28,979 nt of DNA, from the NCBI GenBank assembly GCA_025449515.1, contig JANWJI010000014.1, positions 1 through 28,979 of the forward strand. The letters run 5' to 3'. Numbering within the stretch: position 1 is the stretch's first letter; each line of letters opens with the position of its first letter. The DNA comes from Nitrososphaeraceae archaeon. GTDB taxonomy: Archaea > Thermoproteota > Nitrososphaeria > Nitrososphaerales > Nitrososphaeraceae. The translations under genes were made by a program, and so were the position numbers. Below are positions 14,893 through 23,453 of this stretch, one piece after another. The notes under the pieces were generated by a model. That model searched no databases, was not told the origin of the DNA, and saw only the letters and a list, made by a program, of their open reading frames with translations.

Positions 14893-17346
14893 ATGGTATT
14901 TAGGTGTCCGTTCCTTGGATTTGTGCTCATCATAGGCCTGCTCACATCAATATCTGTAAATCAGGGTTTAGGTTACCTCGTGAGGGCGGATGGTCCCAAA
15001 GCCACTACGAGGGGTCCATTTATCGATAGTGCGAGATTTATTCAGTATCTGGATGATAACACAGCCTTGCAAGAAATGAAGAGGGGTGGAATTGACACTT
15101 ACTATTTTCGAGTGCCGCTTGAGGTCGTATCTGACTTGAAGCAGGATCCAGCCCTTACGGTGTACGACAGAATGGCTGGATCGTTTGGAATTTTATTAAA
15201 CCCTGCTCCTCCTAAAAACAATGATACACTTAATCCCTTTCACTTCAGAGCGGTAAGATATGCCGTAAACTATCTTGTTAATAGAGAATTTGTGGTAGAT
15301 GAGATCCTTAAGGGATACGGTTCGCCTATGGTAGATCCATTTGGTATCTATTCTCCAGAATACCAGAACATAATCGGTTCAGTAGAATCGCTTGGTCTTA
15401 GATATAATCCAGTATTGGCAGACAAGATCATTTCGAGTACACTACAGCCCGCTGGAGCCTTAAAGCAGGCTGGAAAGTGGATATTCAAAGGCAATCCAAT
15501 AGTCATAAAGGTCTTGATTAGAAGCGACGATCCTGAAAGGAGGTCAATGGGTGAACTTATTTCCTCTGAATTTCAAAAGATCGGGTTTACAGTTATAAAA
15601 GATTATGGAGATCTGAACAAAGCTAATACGCTTGTGTATGGATCAGATCCCCAAGATTTTCAGTGGAGCGTTTACACAGAAGCTTACGCAGGGACATCGG
15701 CGTTCGTTAAATACAATCCGTCTGTAACATCTCAAATGTATGCTCCCTATGCCGGTAACATGCCAGGTGGGCAGAATCCAAGCTTTTGGCACTATCAAAA
15801 TTCAACAATTGATAAGCTGACTCAACATATTGCCTTCTTTAATTTTACGTCAGCAAACGAGAGGAATGACCTAGTTCGAAATGCAACGCTAAAGGGAATT
15901 CAAGAGTCAGTCCGCATTTTTGTCGCACAGCTGATTGAGCCTTACGTTGCAGTATCATCCCTCAAAGGCCTTGTAAACGATTTTGGAGCCGGAATAACTA
16001 GTAAGTATTCGTTGTCGAACGTTAGGACCCATAAGGTAACCAATTCACTTGATATTGGGGTAAAGCAAATTTATCAGGGAGCGTGGAATAATATTGCAGG
16101 ATGTAAGGATGCTTATTGCTCTGAGATTTTTACACAACTGGCAGACAGTGCCACCTTTAGGAATCCATACACTGGCGACGTAATTCCTATGCGAGAGGTC
16201 TGGACCAACATAACAACTCTAGGACCACATCATAAAATACATGTACCAGATGATGTTCATATCTGGAATCCAGTCTTTCAGAAATGGACCGGATTAGGTA
16301 CGAATGACTCGGCCATGAGCAAAGTTACTTTTAGGCCATTACTTTCCAAGTGGCAGAACGGAATTATGATGGATAAGGCAGATATATTGTACCCTCTATA
16401 CTTTACCTTTGAATGGGGAACTAATACTGGAAACGCGGATAAGACATACGATCCTGAATATAGCGCTGCTGCTCAAGTTGCGCTCCCCCTTATTAAGGGT
16501 ATTAAATTTTATTCTAATAATACATTCGAATCTTATATCGACCAATGGCACTATGATAAGAAGGAAATAGCAGATTCGGCAGCTATCTGGCCTTCGGAGC
16601 CTTGGGAGATCACTGCCGCGACAGAACGGCTCGTCATGTCCGGAAAGTTTGCATTTTCGAAGGGAGAGGCCTCGACTAAAAACATTGATTGGTTATCACT
16701 AATTGTCCCCTCCCACGCAGATGCGATAAAAGTTGAATTACAGAAGATGAAAAAGGAGATGTATGTTCCAAATCCGTTGAAGGGTATAGTAAGCGTTGCT
16801 GAGGCTCAAAAGAGATACGACGCCACTATAAACTGGATTGAATTGCATCGAAATGCAGTGGTTAGCAATGGTCCGTTTTATCTTGATTCCTATAATCCAG
16901 AGGGCGGCATTATAACAATAAAGGCTTTTAGAGACTCGTCTTACCCTTTTGAGAATGGTCATTGGTCAATCTACGAACACCCAAAGCTTGCCACATTGGA
17001 AAAGATTCAAATTCCTCAATTCGCATTCATAGGAAAGCCGTTAAAAATCTTAATCAATGTTTCTGAAAATGGAAAGCCTACAAGCGATGCATTAGTGAAT
17101 TATTTTATCTCAGATTGGAGGGGTCAGGTTATACTCAGTGGGATGGCCGAGCCACAGCCCGCACGCATGGCACGCGATCTATCTTCGAATCATCTGAAAG
17201 GTTCCTACGACATAAATCTGAACTCTAGTGCTACGGCTAAATTTCAATTTGGGCCAAATCTTATAAAAATATTCGCAACAGGAAAAGAGGCTTTTAGACC
17301 TGATATATACACTAGAACGATATTGGCTGTAAGGGACACTGCATGA
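14893..17346 (+). CDS. ABC transporter substrate-binding protein, peptide/nickel family (SBP family 5)
   Basis: An 817-residue binding protein of the DppA/OppA type. It has an N-terminal hydrophobic signal/anchor (about 6-26), then an SBP-5 fold with a typical start of the second lobe, N-P-F-H-F-R-A-V-R-Y-A-V-N-Y-L-V-N-R (about 114-131), where the family reads RxAxxxAIDR. The C-terminal part (about 705-817) looks like an added Ig-like beta domain (G-K-P-L-K-I-L-I-N-V-S-E-N-G-K-P). At 817 residues it is longer than the usual 500-600. There is no lipobox cysteine after the signal, so anchoring is probably by the uncleaved helix. Both permeases follow in the same direction. The ligand is unknown; oligopeptides are the family default. 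Confidence 0.87.
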   Translation: MVFRCPFLGFVLIIGLLTSISVNQGLGYLVRADGPKATTRGPFIDSARFIQYLDDNTALQEMKRGGIDTYYFRVPLEVVSDLKQDPALTVYDRMAGSFGILLNPAPPKNNDTLNPFHFRAVRYAVNYLVNREFVVDEILKGYGSPMVDPFGIYSPEYQNIIGSVESLGLRYNPVLADKIISSTLQPAGALKQAGKWIFKGNPIVIKVLIRSDDPERRSMGELISSEFQKIGFTVIKDYGDLNKANTLVYGSDPQDFQWSVYTEAYAGTSAFVKYNPSVTSQMYAPYAGNMPGGQNPSFWHYQNSTIDKLTQHIAFFNFTSANERNDLVRNATLKGIQESVRIFVAQLIEPYVAVSSLKGLVNDFGAGITSKYSLSNVRTHKVTNSLDIGVKQIYQGAWNNIAGCKDAYCSEIFTQLADSATFRNPYTGDVIPMREVWTNITTLGPHHKIHVPDDVHIWNPVFQKWTGLGTNDSAMSKVTFRPLLSKWQNGIMMDKADILYPLYFTFEWGTNTGNADKTYDPEYSAAAQVALPLIKGIKFYSNNTFESYIDQWHYDKKEIADSAAIWPSEPWEITAATERLVMSGKFAFSKGEASTKNIDWLSLIVPSHADAIKVELQKMKKEMYVPNPLKGIVSVAEAQKRYDATINWIELHRNAVVSNGPFYLDSYNPEGGIITIKAFRDSSYPFENGHWSIYEHPKLATLEKIQIPQFAFIGKPLKILINVSENGKPTSDALVNYFISDWRGQVILSGMAEPQPARMARDLSSNHLKGSYDINLNSSATAKFQFGPNLIKIFATGKEAFRPDIYTRTILAVRDTA

Positions 17347-17453
17347 TGAAGAATACTTAACACATATAGGGAACTTGCAGGTTAACGCTAAAAGAGAAGG
17401 AATATTAGAATCATCTAGCCATGAAATAAGGAGTATAGGGAGTAAATAGTTCT

Positions 17454-18497
17454 ATGGGATTTCGGTATTTTCTGATCAAGAGATCAATAAACATGATTCT
17501 TGTCGTATTTTTTACCCTTATTATTACTATCGCGATTCTTGGCTCAACCATAGATAAGATTCTAATTGACTCTGTCAGATACGATGCAGTTAACGCGATA
17601 AGCCAATCCAAATTCCATTTTCAATCTCTCAAAGAAAGACAAACGTATGTTGAGACCCAAATTGCCCAAAATGTCAAGTCTCTCGGATTAGATGAACCAT
17701 GGTACTCACCTAAACGTTTTTTTAATACCTTATTTAAGATTGTGACCCTAGATTTGGGAAGGTCCAATTTCTTCACCACCGACTCAGGTTCTTCTAAGGT
17801 CAAGGACATCATATTGGAAAGATTGCCAAAAACAATTCTATTATTCAGTACATCAACAATAATTGTTAGTATTATAGGGATATACCTCGGCGCATTCATA
17901 GCTGATAGATCAGGATCGATCGCGGACAAGGTCAATTCATTCTCTGCCGTTCTCAGTAATAGCTTCCCATCATGGTGGATAGGTATGCTCATGATATTTC
18001 TATTTGCCTTTGTCTATCAAATATTTCCCGCTCGCTCCACGCCTATGAGTTCTCCTTCGGACCCATATTACATACTTGATCTATTGTATCACATGTTATT
18101 GCCATTGATCACTTTGGTCTTGGTCAGCGTAAGTGCCTGGGCATATATTGTACGCTATTATCTAATTAGAATTAGACACGAGGATTTCATACTCTCCAAA
18201 AAGGCAATAGGGATATCAAAAAGGAAAATCTTGTACTCTCACATGTTAAAAAATGCTGCTCCGCCTATCATAACCTCCGTGGCGTTAAGTTTGGCGGCCT
18301 CATTTGGTGGAGCAATTATAATCGAATCTGTATTCGACTGGCCTGGAATGGGTAAACTATACTATGATGCGATTGCCGTAAACGATGTACCTATCATTTT
18401 AGGCAACACTTACATTTTTTCGATAATATTTGTTATTACGATATTTGTCACTGATATTGCCTATGGTTTTTTTGATCCACGGGTGAAAGTTGGATAG
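17454..18497 (+). CDS. ABC transporter permease, DppB/OppB type
   Basis: A 347-residue inner permease. An N-terminal helix (about 10-32) and five more form the DppB pattern. The cytoplasmic coupling loop has G-I-S-K-R-K-I-L-Y-S-H-M-L-K-N-A-A-P-P (an EAA-like motif), followed by V-F-D-W-P-G-M-G-K-L-Y-Y-D-A-I, the standard DppB ending, and a last helix before D-P-R. The start ATG is at 17454 with purine-rich AAGGAG and AGGGAG upstream. The permease of the other half follows after 17 bases. Confidence 0.92.
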   Translation: MGFRYFLIKRSINMILVVFFTLIITIAILGSTIDKILIDSVRYDAVNAISQSKFHFQSLKERQTYVETQIAQNVKSLGLDEPWYSPKRFFNTLFKIVTLDLGRSNFFTTDSGSSKVKDIILERLPKTILLFSTSTIIVSIIGIYLGAFIADRSGSIADKVNSFSAVLSNSFPSWWIGMLMIFLFAFVYQIFPARSTPMSSPSDPYYILDLLYHMLLPLITLVLVSVSAWAYIVRYYLIRIRHEDFILSKKAIGISKRKILYSHMLKNAAPPIITSVALSLAASFGGAIIIESVFDWPGMGKLYYDAIAVNDVPIILGNTYIFSIIFVITIFVTDIAYGFFDPRVKVG

Positions 18498-18514
18498 TTG
18501 ATCTCAGGTGTGGG

Positions 18515-19993
18515 ATGCGTAGATTGTTGACAGCTCGGTTTCTCAATTCATCTTTCTTCAGGTCGAAATTAGGAAATATCTTTTCCATCTCAAAATTTCA
18601 CTTTCTAATTCAAATCCTAAATTCCAAGACGGCCATCTTAGGCATATCCATCTTGATGATTCTGATCGCCATGACCATCTATGCAGTTATCGCAATCCCG
18701 CTAGAATCATTTAAGCAATGGAACAATCCTAATTACTGGATCAACTATCCAAAGGCGGCCGCTCCATCATGGACCAACCTAGGTCTATTTGGTCCTAGAG
18801 ACTCGGAGCAAATAATTCTAGGTACTCACAACGCTGGAGTTCATTCGGGATCAGAAAACGGTATTCATATCATTACTCATACTTATTCTGTAAATTTCAA
18901 ATACGATTCTTATCCTACGGACTTTATGATACCATATTCGGTAAAATACGGACTAGTACCACCTGCCATCGAGGTGAAAGTGTTGCGACCTGATGGCTAT
19001 ACATTTAAAATATATGATACAGCACTGCCGCCAGGCTCGCCCCAGGAATCGTTGGCTTCCAAATATCCAACAGACAATTACAACGAATATTCAGGCCGAA
19101 TTTTTTCGACAGATCATTCAATAAGTAAGAATCTGCGGGACTATCTTGATCTTTTTACATATCCACAAGACGAATCAAGCCCTCAAGTTATGATCTTTTC
19201 TGAACTGAATTCAAAGAAAGTGCTTAAGGGTGTCTATAAATTTGACGAGACGTTTTATTTTTTCAATAATACTGACAAAGTAAATGAATCCGGCCTGGTT
19301 TTAGGCGGCACTGTCTACGGTTTAATGGGTACAGATGATCTGAGGAGGGATCTTAGTATCGGAATATTCTGGGGAACACCGATTGCACTTTTTATTGGAC
19401 TCACCGTGTCTCTATCATCAGTATTCATTGGTCTCATCTATGGGGTCATAGCAGGCTATAAGGGCAGGAGAACTGACGAAGCACTTATGCGGGTTAATGA
19501 TTTGATAGTTTTTCTACCAGCTCTTCCGATACTGATTCTATTAACTGCAACATTAGGCCGAAGTATATTTATTATTACTGTATTGCTAGTAATATTTGGC
19601 TGGGCTGGGGCTACGAGGGTTTCTAGAAGTTTGGCGCTTCAGATAAAAAATCTTCAATACGTAGAAGCAGCTAGAATAATGGGCGCTTCTGACATGAGGA
19701 TCATTTTCAAACATATTATACCTCAGTTGCTTCCATTAACGTTTGCTAGCATTGCAATTGCTGTACCAGGAGCTATATTGGCTGAAGCTGCTTTAAGCTT
19801 TCTAGGCTTGGGTGATCCTGCCATTCCAACATGGGGCCAAATTTTACATGAGGCTAATTCTGCTGATGCTGCGGCAAGAGGGCTGTGGTGGTGGATCATT
19901 CCTCCAGGTATGATGATTGCTTTAACCGGTCTGTCATTTGCTCTGATTGGAAAAGCTATCGAGACTCTTACAGATCCTTTGCACAAAACATAG
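18515..19993 (+). CDS. ABC transporter permease, DppC/OppC type, with large extracytoplasmic loop
   Basis: A 492-residue permease. After TM1 (about 38-60) a polar stretch of more than 200 residues (about 62-280) precedes Y-G-L-M-G-T-D-D-L-R-R-D, the family's LGTDxLGRD motif. The rest is the DppC core with the EAA loop E-A-A-R-I-M-G-A-S-D (about 386-395), A-L-S-F-L-G-L-G-D-P and P-T-W-G-Q-I-L. Usual DppC proteins are 280-320 residues with a loop of some 60. The enlarged outside loop probably docks the enlarged binding protein. ATG at 18515 with AGGTG 4 nt upstream. No DppD or DppF ATPase gene follows. Confidence 0.93.
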   Translation: MRRLLTARFLNSSFFRSKLGNIFSISKFHFLIQILNSKTAILGISILMILIAMTIYAVIAIPLESFKQWNNPNYWINYPKAAAPSWTNLGLFGPRDSEQIILGTHNAGVHSGSENGIHIITHTYSVNFKYDSYPTDFMIPYSVKYGLVPPAIEVKVLRPDGYTFKIYDTALPPGSPQESLASKYPTDNYNEYSGRIFSTDHSISKNLRDYLDLFTYPQDESSPQVMIFSELNSKKVLKGVYKFDETFYFFNNTDKVNESGLVLGGTVYGLMGTDDLRRDLSIGIFWGTPIALFIGLTVSLSSVFIGLIYGVIAGYKGRRTDEALMRVNDLIVFLPALPILILLTATLGRSIFIITVLLVIFGWAGATRVSRSLALQIKNLQYVEAARIMGASDMRIIFKHIIPQLLPLTFASIAIAVPGAILAEAALSFLGLGDPAIPTWGQILHEANSADAAARGLWWWIIPPGMMIALTGLSFALIGKAIETLTDPLHKT

Positions 19994-20190
19994 AATACTT
20001 GACAAAAGTGTCGACATTATAGGGATAGTAATAGTACTTGAATCCTCAGCTACGTCATTCGAAAGTGAACTGATACCAACATAAGAATCGCTATCATTAA
20101 AGTAAAAGATATGAACAAGTTATAAAATAGAAGCAGCTCATCGTTTTAGATTCGCCTGAAATGATATCTAATATCTATGCTACACTGATC
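19994..20190. other. Intergenic, no gene seen
   Basis: Together with the possibly broken ORF at 20191-20426 this is the 427-base gap between the permease and the JAMM gene. Here only short, stop-interrupted frames are present. No ATPase gene or remnant was found. Confidence 0.5.
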
Positions 20191-20426
20191 ATGGAAGAAT
20201 CACAATATCATCCAGAAATAGAATGCAAATATTATCCAATTTGCAATTATTAACTGCCGGAATACCTGTTTCAAAAAAATGCCGTTCATGTTATTATTAC
20301 AGAACTTCACTAATTCTTACACAACATAAGGTTCTCACAAATCAAATTTCCAGGCAGTGTAGAATATGTTACTGCTATTCAAGATCCTCGTACAATTCGA
20401 ATTTCCTCCTTATTATAATACTATGA
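20191..20426 (+). pseudogene. Possible frameshifted small Cys-rich (zinc-finger-like) ORF
   Basis: ATG at 20191 opens a frame with E-C-K-Y-Y-P-I-C-N-Y that stops after 20 codons (TAA at 20251-20253). The next frame continues to 20426 with S-K-K-C-R-S-C-Y-Y-Y-R and R-Q-C-R-I-C-Y-C-Y-S-R. Joining the two by a one-base change near 20250 would make a C-x5-C ... C-x2-C ... C-x2-C protein of about 77 residues. This may be a real small zinc protein with an indel, or chance. The cysteine pattern is the only support. Confidence 0.3.
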
Positions 20427-20861
20427 TTTGTATTCATTACCGCTAGGCAGTATTCTAAGGGCAAAGCGCTCACCGTTCCTATCAAAGGCAGCGATAGTAG
20501 TATCATCATAAGGATAGTTTATGATAATAGATACAAGGCCAAAATAATTATTGAGATCTTCGAGTGATGGACTATTCGAACTCCCAGGATGCGAGTGGGC
20601 TGTACCAATATATGACAAATCAAAGGGTAAGTCGTATATAGGGAAACCTGAATAATAAGGTCCATGTGAAGAAAATGGTGGAACAACTAATCCGTCTATC
20701 GTAATCTCTGTCTTTTTGCTCTTGCCTCTCAAAATCAGTATACCCTCGTACGGGTGCCACGTTTTTGCATAAGTGATGATCCCATCAGCACTCTTTCTCG
20801 TCAAAACCACTTCCTTTCGTGGCTTTTGTATGTTGTCGTCTTTCTTACGAAAAAAGAGCAA
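20421..20861 (-). CDS. JAB/MPN (JAMM) metalloprotease-like protein
   Basis: A 146-residue JAMM-domain protein. Zinc ligands and catalytic residues are all there: E39 in H-P-Y-E-G-I-L, H89 and H91 in H-S-H-P, then S99 and D102 (H-x-H-x7-S-x2-D). Such proteins cut isopeptide or C-terminal peptide bonds; archaeal ones remove ubiquitin-like SAMP tags or act on sulfur-carrier proteins. The start is TTG at 20861, just before a basic R-K-K. Upstream codons in the same frame, back to a TGA at 20924-20922, encode a hydrophobic stretch K-I-F-V-I-G-V-P-I-T-L-L-L-F-F without a standard start codon. A membrane-tethered form would need a nonstandard start. It is divergent from the PqqD-like gene. Confidence 0.85.
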   Translation of the reverse strand: MLFFRKKDDNIQKPRKEVVLTRKSADGIITYAKTWHPYEGILILRGKSKKTEITIDGLVVPPFSSHGPYYSGFPIYDLPFDLSYIGTAHSHPGSSNSPSLEDLNNYFGLVSIIINYPYDDTTIAAFDRNGERFALRILPSGNEYKS

Positions 20862-20909
20862 TAGTGTGATAGGAACACCTATTACAAATATTTTAGTATT
20901 GCTGATACT

Positions 20910-20996
20910 GATACCTATAACTCATTATTACATAGATTTATGGAATGACCAAATATGATACATCATAATGAATAATAACTAGTTGTTATAGGTATC
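20910..20996. repeat. Imperfect inverted repeat between divergent JAMM and PqqD-like genes
   Basis: GATACCTATAACTCATTATTA (20910-20930) is matched in inverse by TAATAACTAGTTGTTATAGGTATC (20973-20996). The core TTATAGGTATC is identical over 11 bases in both arms, and similarity continues a few bases beyond. The arms enclose about 42 bp centred midway between the two gene starts, suggesting a shared operator or paired promoters. Confidence 0.75.
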
Positions 20997-21006
20997 TGTA
21001 TAATAA

Positions 21007-21321
21007 TTGCACGTGAAAAAAAGACTCTGTTCGCGAGATGAGATACTCGTTCGCAGGGGAACTGTTTCAAATGATATGGATGGTACTCCGTTGTTTATTA
21101 ATGAGAAATGTGAAGGCTATAGAGTCAATGATACGGCAGTTTCGTTATGGAATATGTGTAACGGCATAACGTTTGAAGAACTGAAAGAAGAGGTCTTGCG
21201 TATCTCGAATGATAATGAGGAGAATGTGAGTTCGGCACTCGGCGAGATGGTTGAACAGCTAAAAGAGGTATCGGTATTGGACACAAAGCGAGTTAATCGC
21301 GACGCCTGTATCCTTCGCTAG
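21007..21321 (+). CDS. PqqD-like small protein
   Basis: A 104-residue protein with the PqqD pattern: an N-terminal strand region (L-F-I-N-E-K-C-E-G-Y-R-V-N-D-T-A-V-S-L-W-N-M-C split around residues 30-53), then T-F-E-E-L-K-E-E-V (about 56-64) and a helix with a terminal V-S-V-L. PqqD domains bind precursor peptides for radical-SAM modification, but many archaeal PqqD-like proteins stand alone and their role is unknown. No radical SAM gene lies near. It starts at TTG 21007 or GTG 21013, divergent from the JAMM protein and followed after 82 bases by nop5. Confidence 0.68.
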   Translation: MHVKKRLCSRDEILVRRGTVSNDMDGTPLFINEKCEGYRVNDTAVSLWNMCNGITFEELKEEVLRISNDNEENVSSALGEMVEQLKEVSVLDTKRVNRDACILR

Positions 21322-21403
21322 TCAGACAAAATAGAAGCTTGATCATTCTTTAAAGTCGCTTGCGGTTATCTTTTTTAGTGTCTGCTGTGTTCAATTAGAA
21401 TGA

Positions 21404-22702
21404 ATGGTCATCGCTAATTCTGTTTATTTAGTCTTATCCGAGCTGGGCCTCGCCGCCTTTGGCGAAGATGATGAGCCAATATCATCTATAAAGTTTAATG
21501 ATCCCATAAGAGCTTTCAGATTAATTCGAAAATCTGAAGCACCTGAAGAGCTATTGGATTTTATTATTAGACTGGATGGGTTTCGAATCCTCCTAGTAAA
21601 TGACCAGGCGATAAAGTCAATTTTGGAGGGACGTGGTCTACGCAGCGACATGATGACGAATGACCAGATATCTAGATATCAAACCAATAAGCCAGAAATG
21701 CTCGTGAAGGCGAACTTGGCCGCTAGCCAACATGATGCAATCACTAAGCTAAGAGAATTTGCTATATTGTTATCGTCTAATACGGTAAAGGAGACATCCG
21801 AGCGCCTAGATTTACATTTAATTCAGTCTATCAATGCACTCGACGAATTTGACAAAATTATTAACGTTGTCGGTTCGAGGTTACGTGAGTGGTACGGATT
21901 ACATTTTCCTGAATTAGACAACCTAGTTCAAAGTCTGAATGCGTACGCTCTAATTGTACGTGAAGCCGGTCAGCGGGAGGATATAACTCGACAAATTTTG
22001 GAAAGTGCTGGAATGCAAGAGAAAAAGATCGATATTATTTTAGATGCGAAAAAACGGAGTAAGGGTGGCGATCTAGCCGAAAATAACCTTGAGATAATTA
22101 AGAAGCTAGCCGATGAAGTAATTATCCAATCTGATTTACGAAATATGCTTGCCGATCATGTGGAAGCCGTTATGGCAGATTTGGCCCCGAATACAAAGGA
22201 ATTATTAACTGCAACTGTTGGCGCTAGGATGATCGCAAAAGCCGGAAGTTTTGTTAAGTTTGCGCACTTGCCTTCAAGCACGGTTCAGATTTTGGGAGCA
22301 GAGAAGGCGCTGTTCAGATCGCTGAAGACTGGAGCGAGACCTCCGAAACACGGTCTTTTGTTTCAACATCCCCTTATTCATTCTGCACCCCGATGGCAAC
22401 GTGGAAAAATTGCTAGAACCGTGGCCTCAAAAGTGTCAATAGTGGCGAGAATTGATCTTTATCGTCATGGTGAAAGGGACTATTCGATCCTCGAAAAAAT
22501 GAATTCGAGAATAGCAGAGATTCAAGAGAAATATAAGAATCCACCATCGAATGAGAATGATTTTCGGAAGTATCAAGAGATAGGTCGTAGACCGTTTAGA
22601 GATCGTCGAACAGGCGTTCCTGGCGGCAGAATAGGAAGAAAGGATAGCAGATCAAAAAAGAGAGACCGACGACCGCTCGGTAGAAAGAGGAAAAAGTTCT
22701 AG
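21404..22702 (+). CDS. Nop5/Nop56/Nop58-family box C/D RNP protein
   Basis: A 432-residue scaffold of the box C/D 2'-O-methylation complex; it links L7Ae-bound guide RNA to fibrillarin. An N-terminal fibrillarin-binding domain (about 1-115), a coiled-coil (about 120-240) and the Nop domain follow. The Nop domain shows A-P-N-T-K-E-L-L-T-A-T-V-G-A-R-M-I-A-K-A-G, then L-P-S-S-T-V-Q-I-L-G-A-E-K-A-L-F-R, the GAEKALFR motif that binds RNA. The C-terminal tail is Lys/Arg-rich (about 395-432). ATG at 21404. Fibrillarin follows 82 bases downstream in the same direction, the usual archaeal pairing. Confidence 0.96.
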   Translation: MVIANSVYLVLSELGLAAFGEDDEPISSIKFNDPIRAFRLIRKSEAPEELLDFIIRLDGFRILLVNDQAIKSILEGRGLRSDMMTNDQISRYQTNKPEMLVKANLAASQHDAITKLREFAILLSSNTVKETSERLDLHLIQSINALDEFDKIINVVGSRLREWYGLHFPELDNLVQSLNAYALIVREAGQREDITRQILESAGMQEKKIDIILDAKKRSKGGDLAENNLEIIKKLADEVIIQSDLRNMLADHVEAVMADLAPNTKELLTATVGARMIAKAGSFVKFAHLPSSTVQILGAEKALFRSLKTGARPPKHGLLFQHPLIHSAPRWQRGKIARTVASKVSIVARIDLYRHGERDYSILEKMNSRIAEIQEKYKNPPSNENDFRKYQEIGRRPFRDRRTGVPGGRIGRKDSRSKKRDRRPLGRKRKKF

Positions 22703-22760
22703 GCAGAGTTCGTTAATAGACATAGAGGCATGCTCGTTTATATTTGATTTCAAGATTCGA

Positions 22761-22770
22761 TTTATATAAT
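22761..22770 (+). promoter_or_regulatory. TATA box upstream of fibrillarin gene
   Basis: TTTATATAAT sits 15-24 nt before the ATG at 22785. This predicts a start of transcription at or close to the start codon, so flpA may have its own promoter in addition to read-through from nop5. Confidence 0.5.
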
Positions 22771-22784
22771 GCAGAGATCTGTGT

Positions 22785-23453
22785 ATGAGTATTTGGGTTA
22801 GAGTCGAAGGCCAGAAACAGCTAGCTACGCCTAATCTCGTTGCCGGTGAGAGCATATACGGTGAGAAGTTGGTGAAGCACGATGACGAAGAATATCGCGT
22901 GTGGGATCCTTTTAGAAGTAAGTTGGCGGCAGCCCTAAAGAATGGCCTGAGGGCAGATACCATTCGTACAGGAACAACTATTCTTTATTTGGGGGCATCT
23001 ACAGGGACGACAGTCAGTCATGTTTCAGATATAGTTGGAATTACAGGGTTAGTTTTTGCTGTGGAATTGGCGAGTAGAGTTGGTAGAGAACTCATTGAAA
23101 ATGTTGCAAGGAAAAGAAAGAATGTGGTCCCAATATTGGAAGACGCAAGGAGACCAAATTCATACTTTTCGATTTTTGGGAGGGTAGATGTTCTATACTG
23201 TGACATAGCACAGCAAGATCAGACCGAGATAGCTATTCAGAATAGTCAAACCTTCCTCAAAGTTGGTGGTTCCATTTTCTTAATCGTGAAGACTAGGAGT
23301 ATAGACGTTATAGCGAACCCTAAGTTAGTAATACGTGACCAAGTAAGGAAACTAGAAGATAACGATTTTTCTGTGGAGCAAGTTATCAATCTGGAGCCCT
23401 TTGACAAGGATCATGCCATCATTAGGGCAACGTATAATCATGTACAAAACTGA
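22785..23453 (+). CDS. flpA: Fibrillarin-like rRNA/tRNA 2'-O-methyltransferase
   Basis: A 222-residue SAM-dependent catalytic subunit of box C/D RNPs. The N-terminal domain has Y-R-V-W-D-P-F-R-S-K-L-A-A-A (37-50). The Rossmann core has L-Y-L-G-A-S-T-G-T-T (67-76) as SAM motif I, V-F-A-V-E-L (about 90-95), E-D-A-R-R-P and V-D-V-L-Y-C-D-I-A-Q (about 133-142). Length is normal (about 220-230). ATG at 22785. The last 16 bases overlap the convergent RNase HII gene. Confidence 0.97.
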   Translation: MSIWVRVEGQKQLATPNLVAGESIYGEKLVKHDDEEYRVWDPFRSKLAAALKNGLRADTIRTGTTILYLGASTGTTVSHVSDIVGITGLVFAVELASRVGRELIENVARKRKNVVPILEDARRPNSYFSIFGRVDVLYCDIAQQDQTEIAIQNSQTFLKVGGSIFLIVKTRSIDVIANPKLVIRDQVRKLEDNDFSVEQVINLEPFDKDHAIIRATYNHVQN

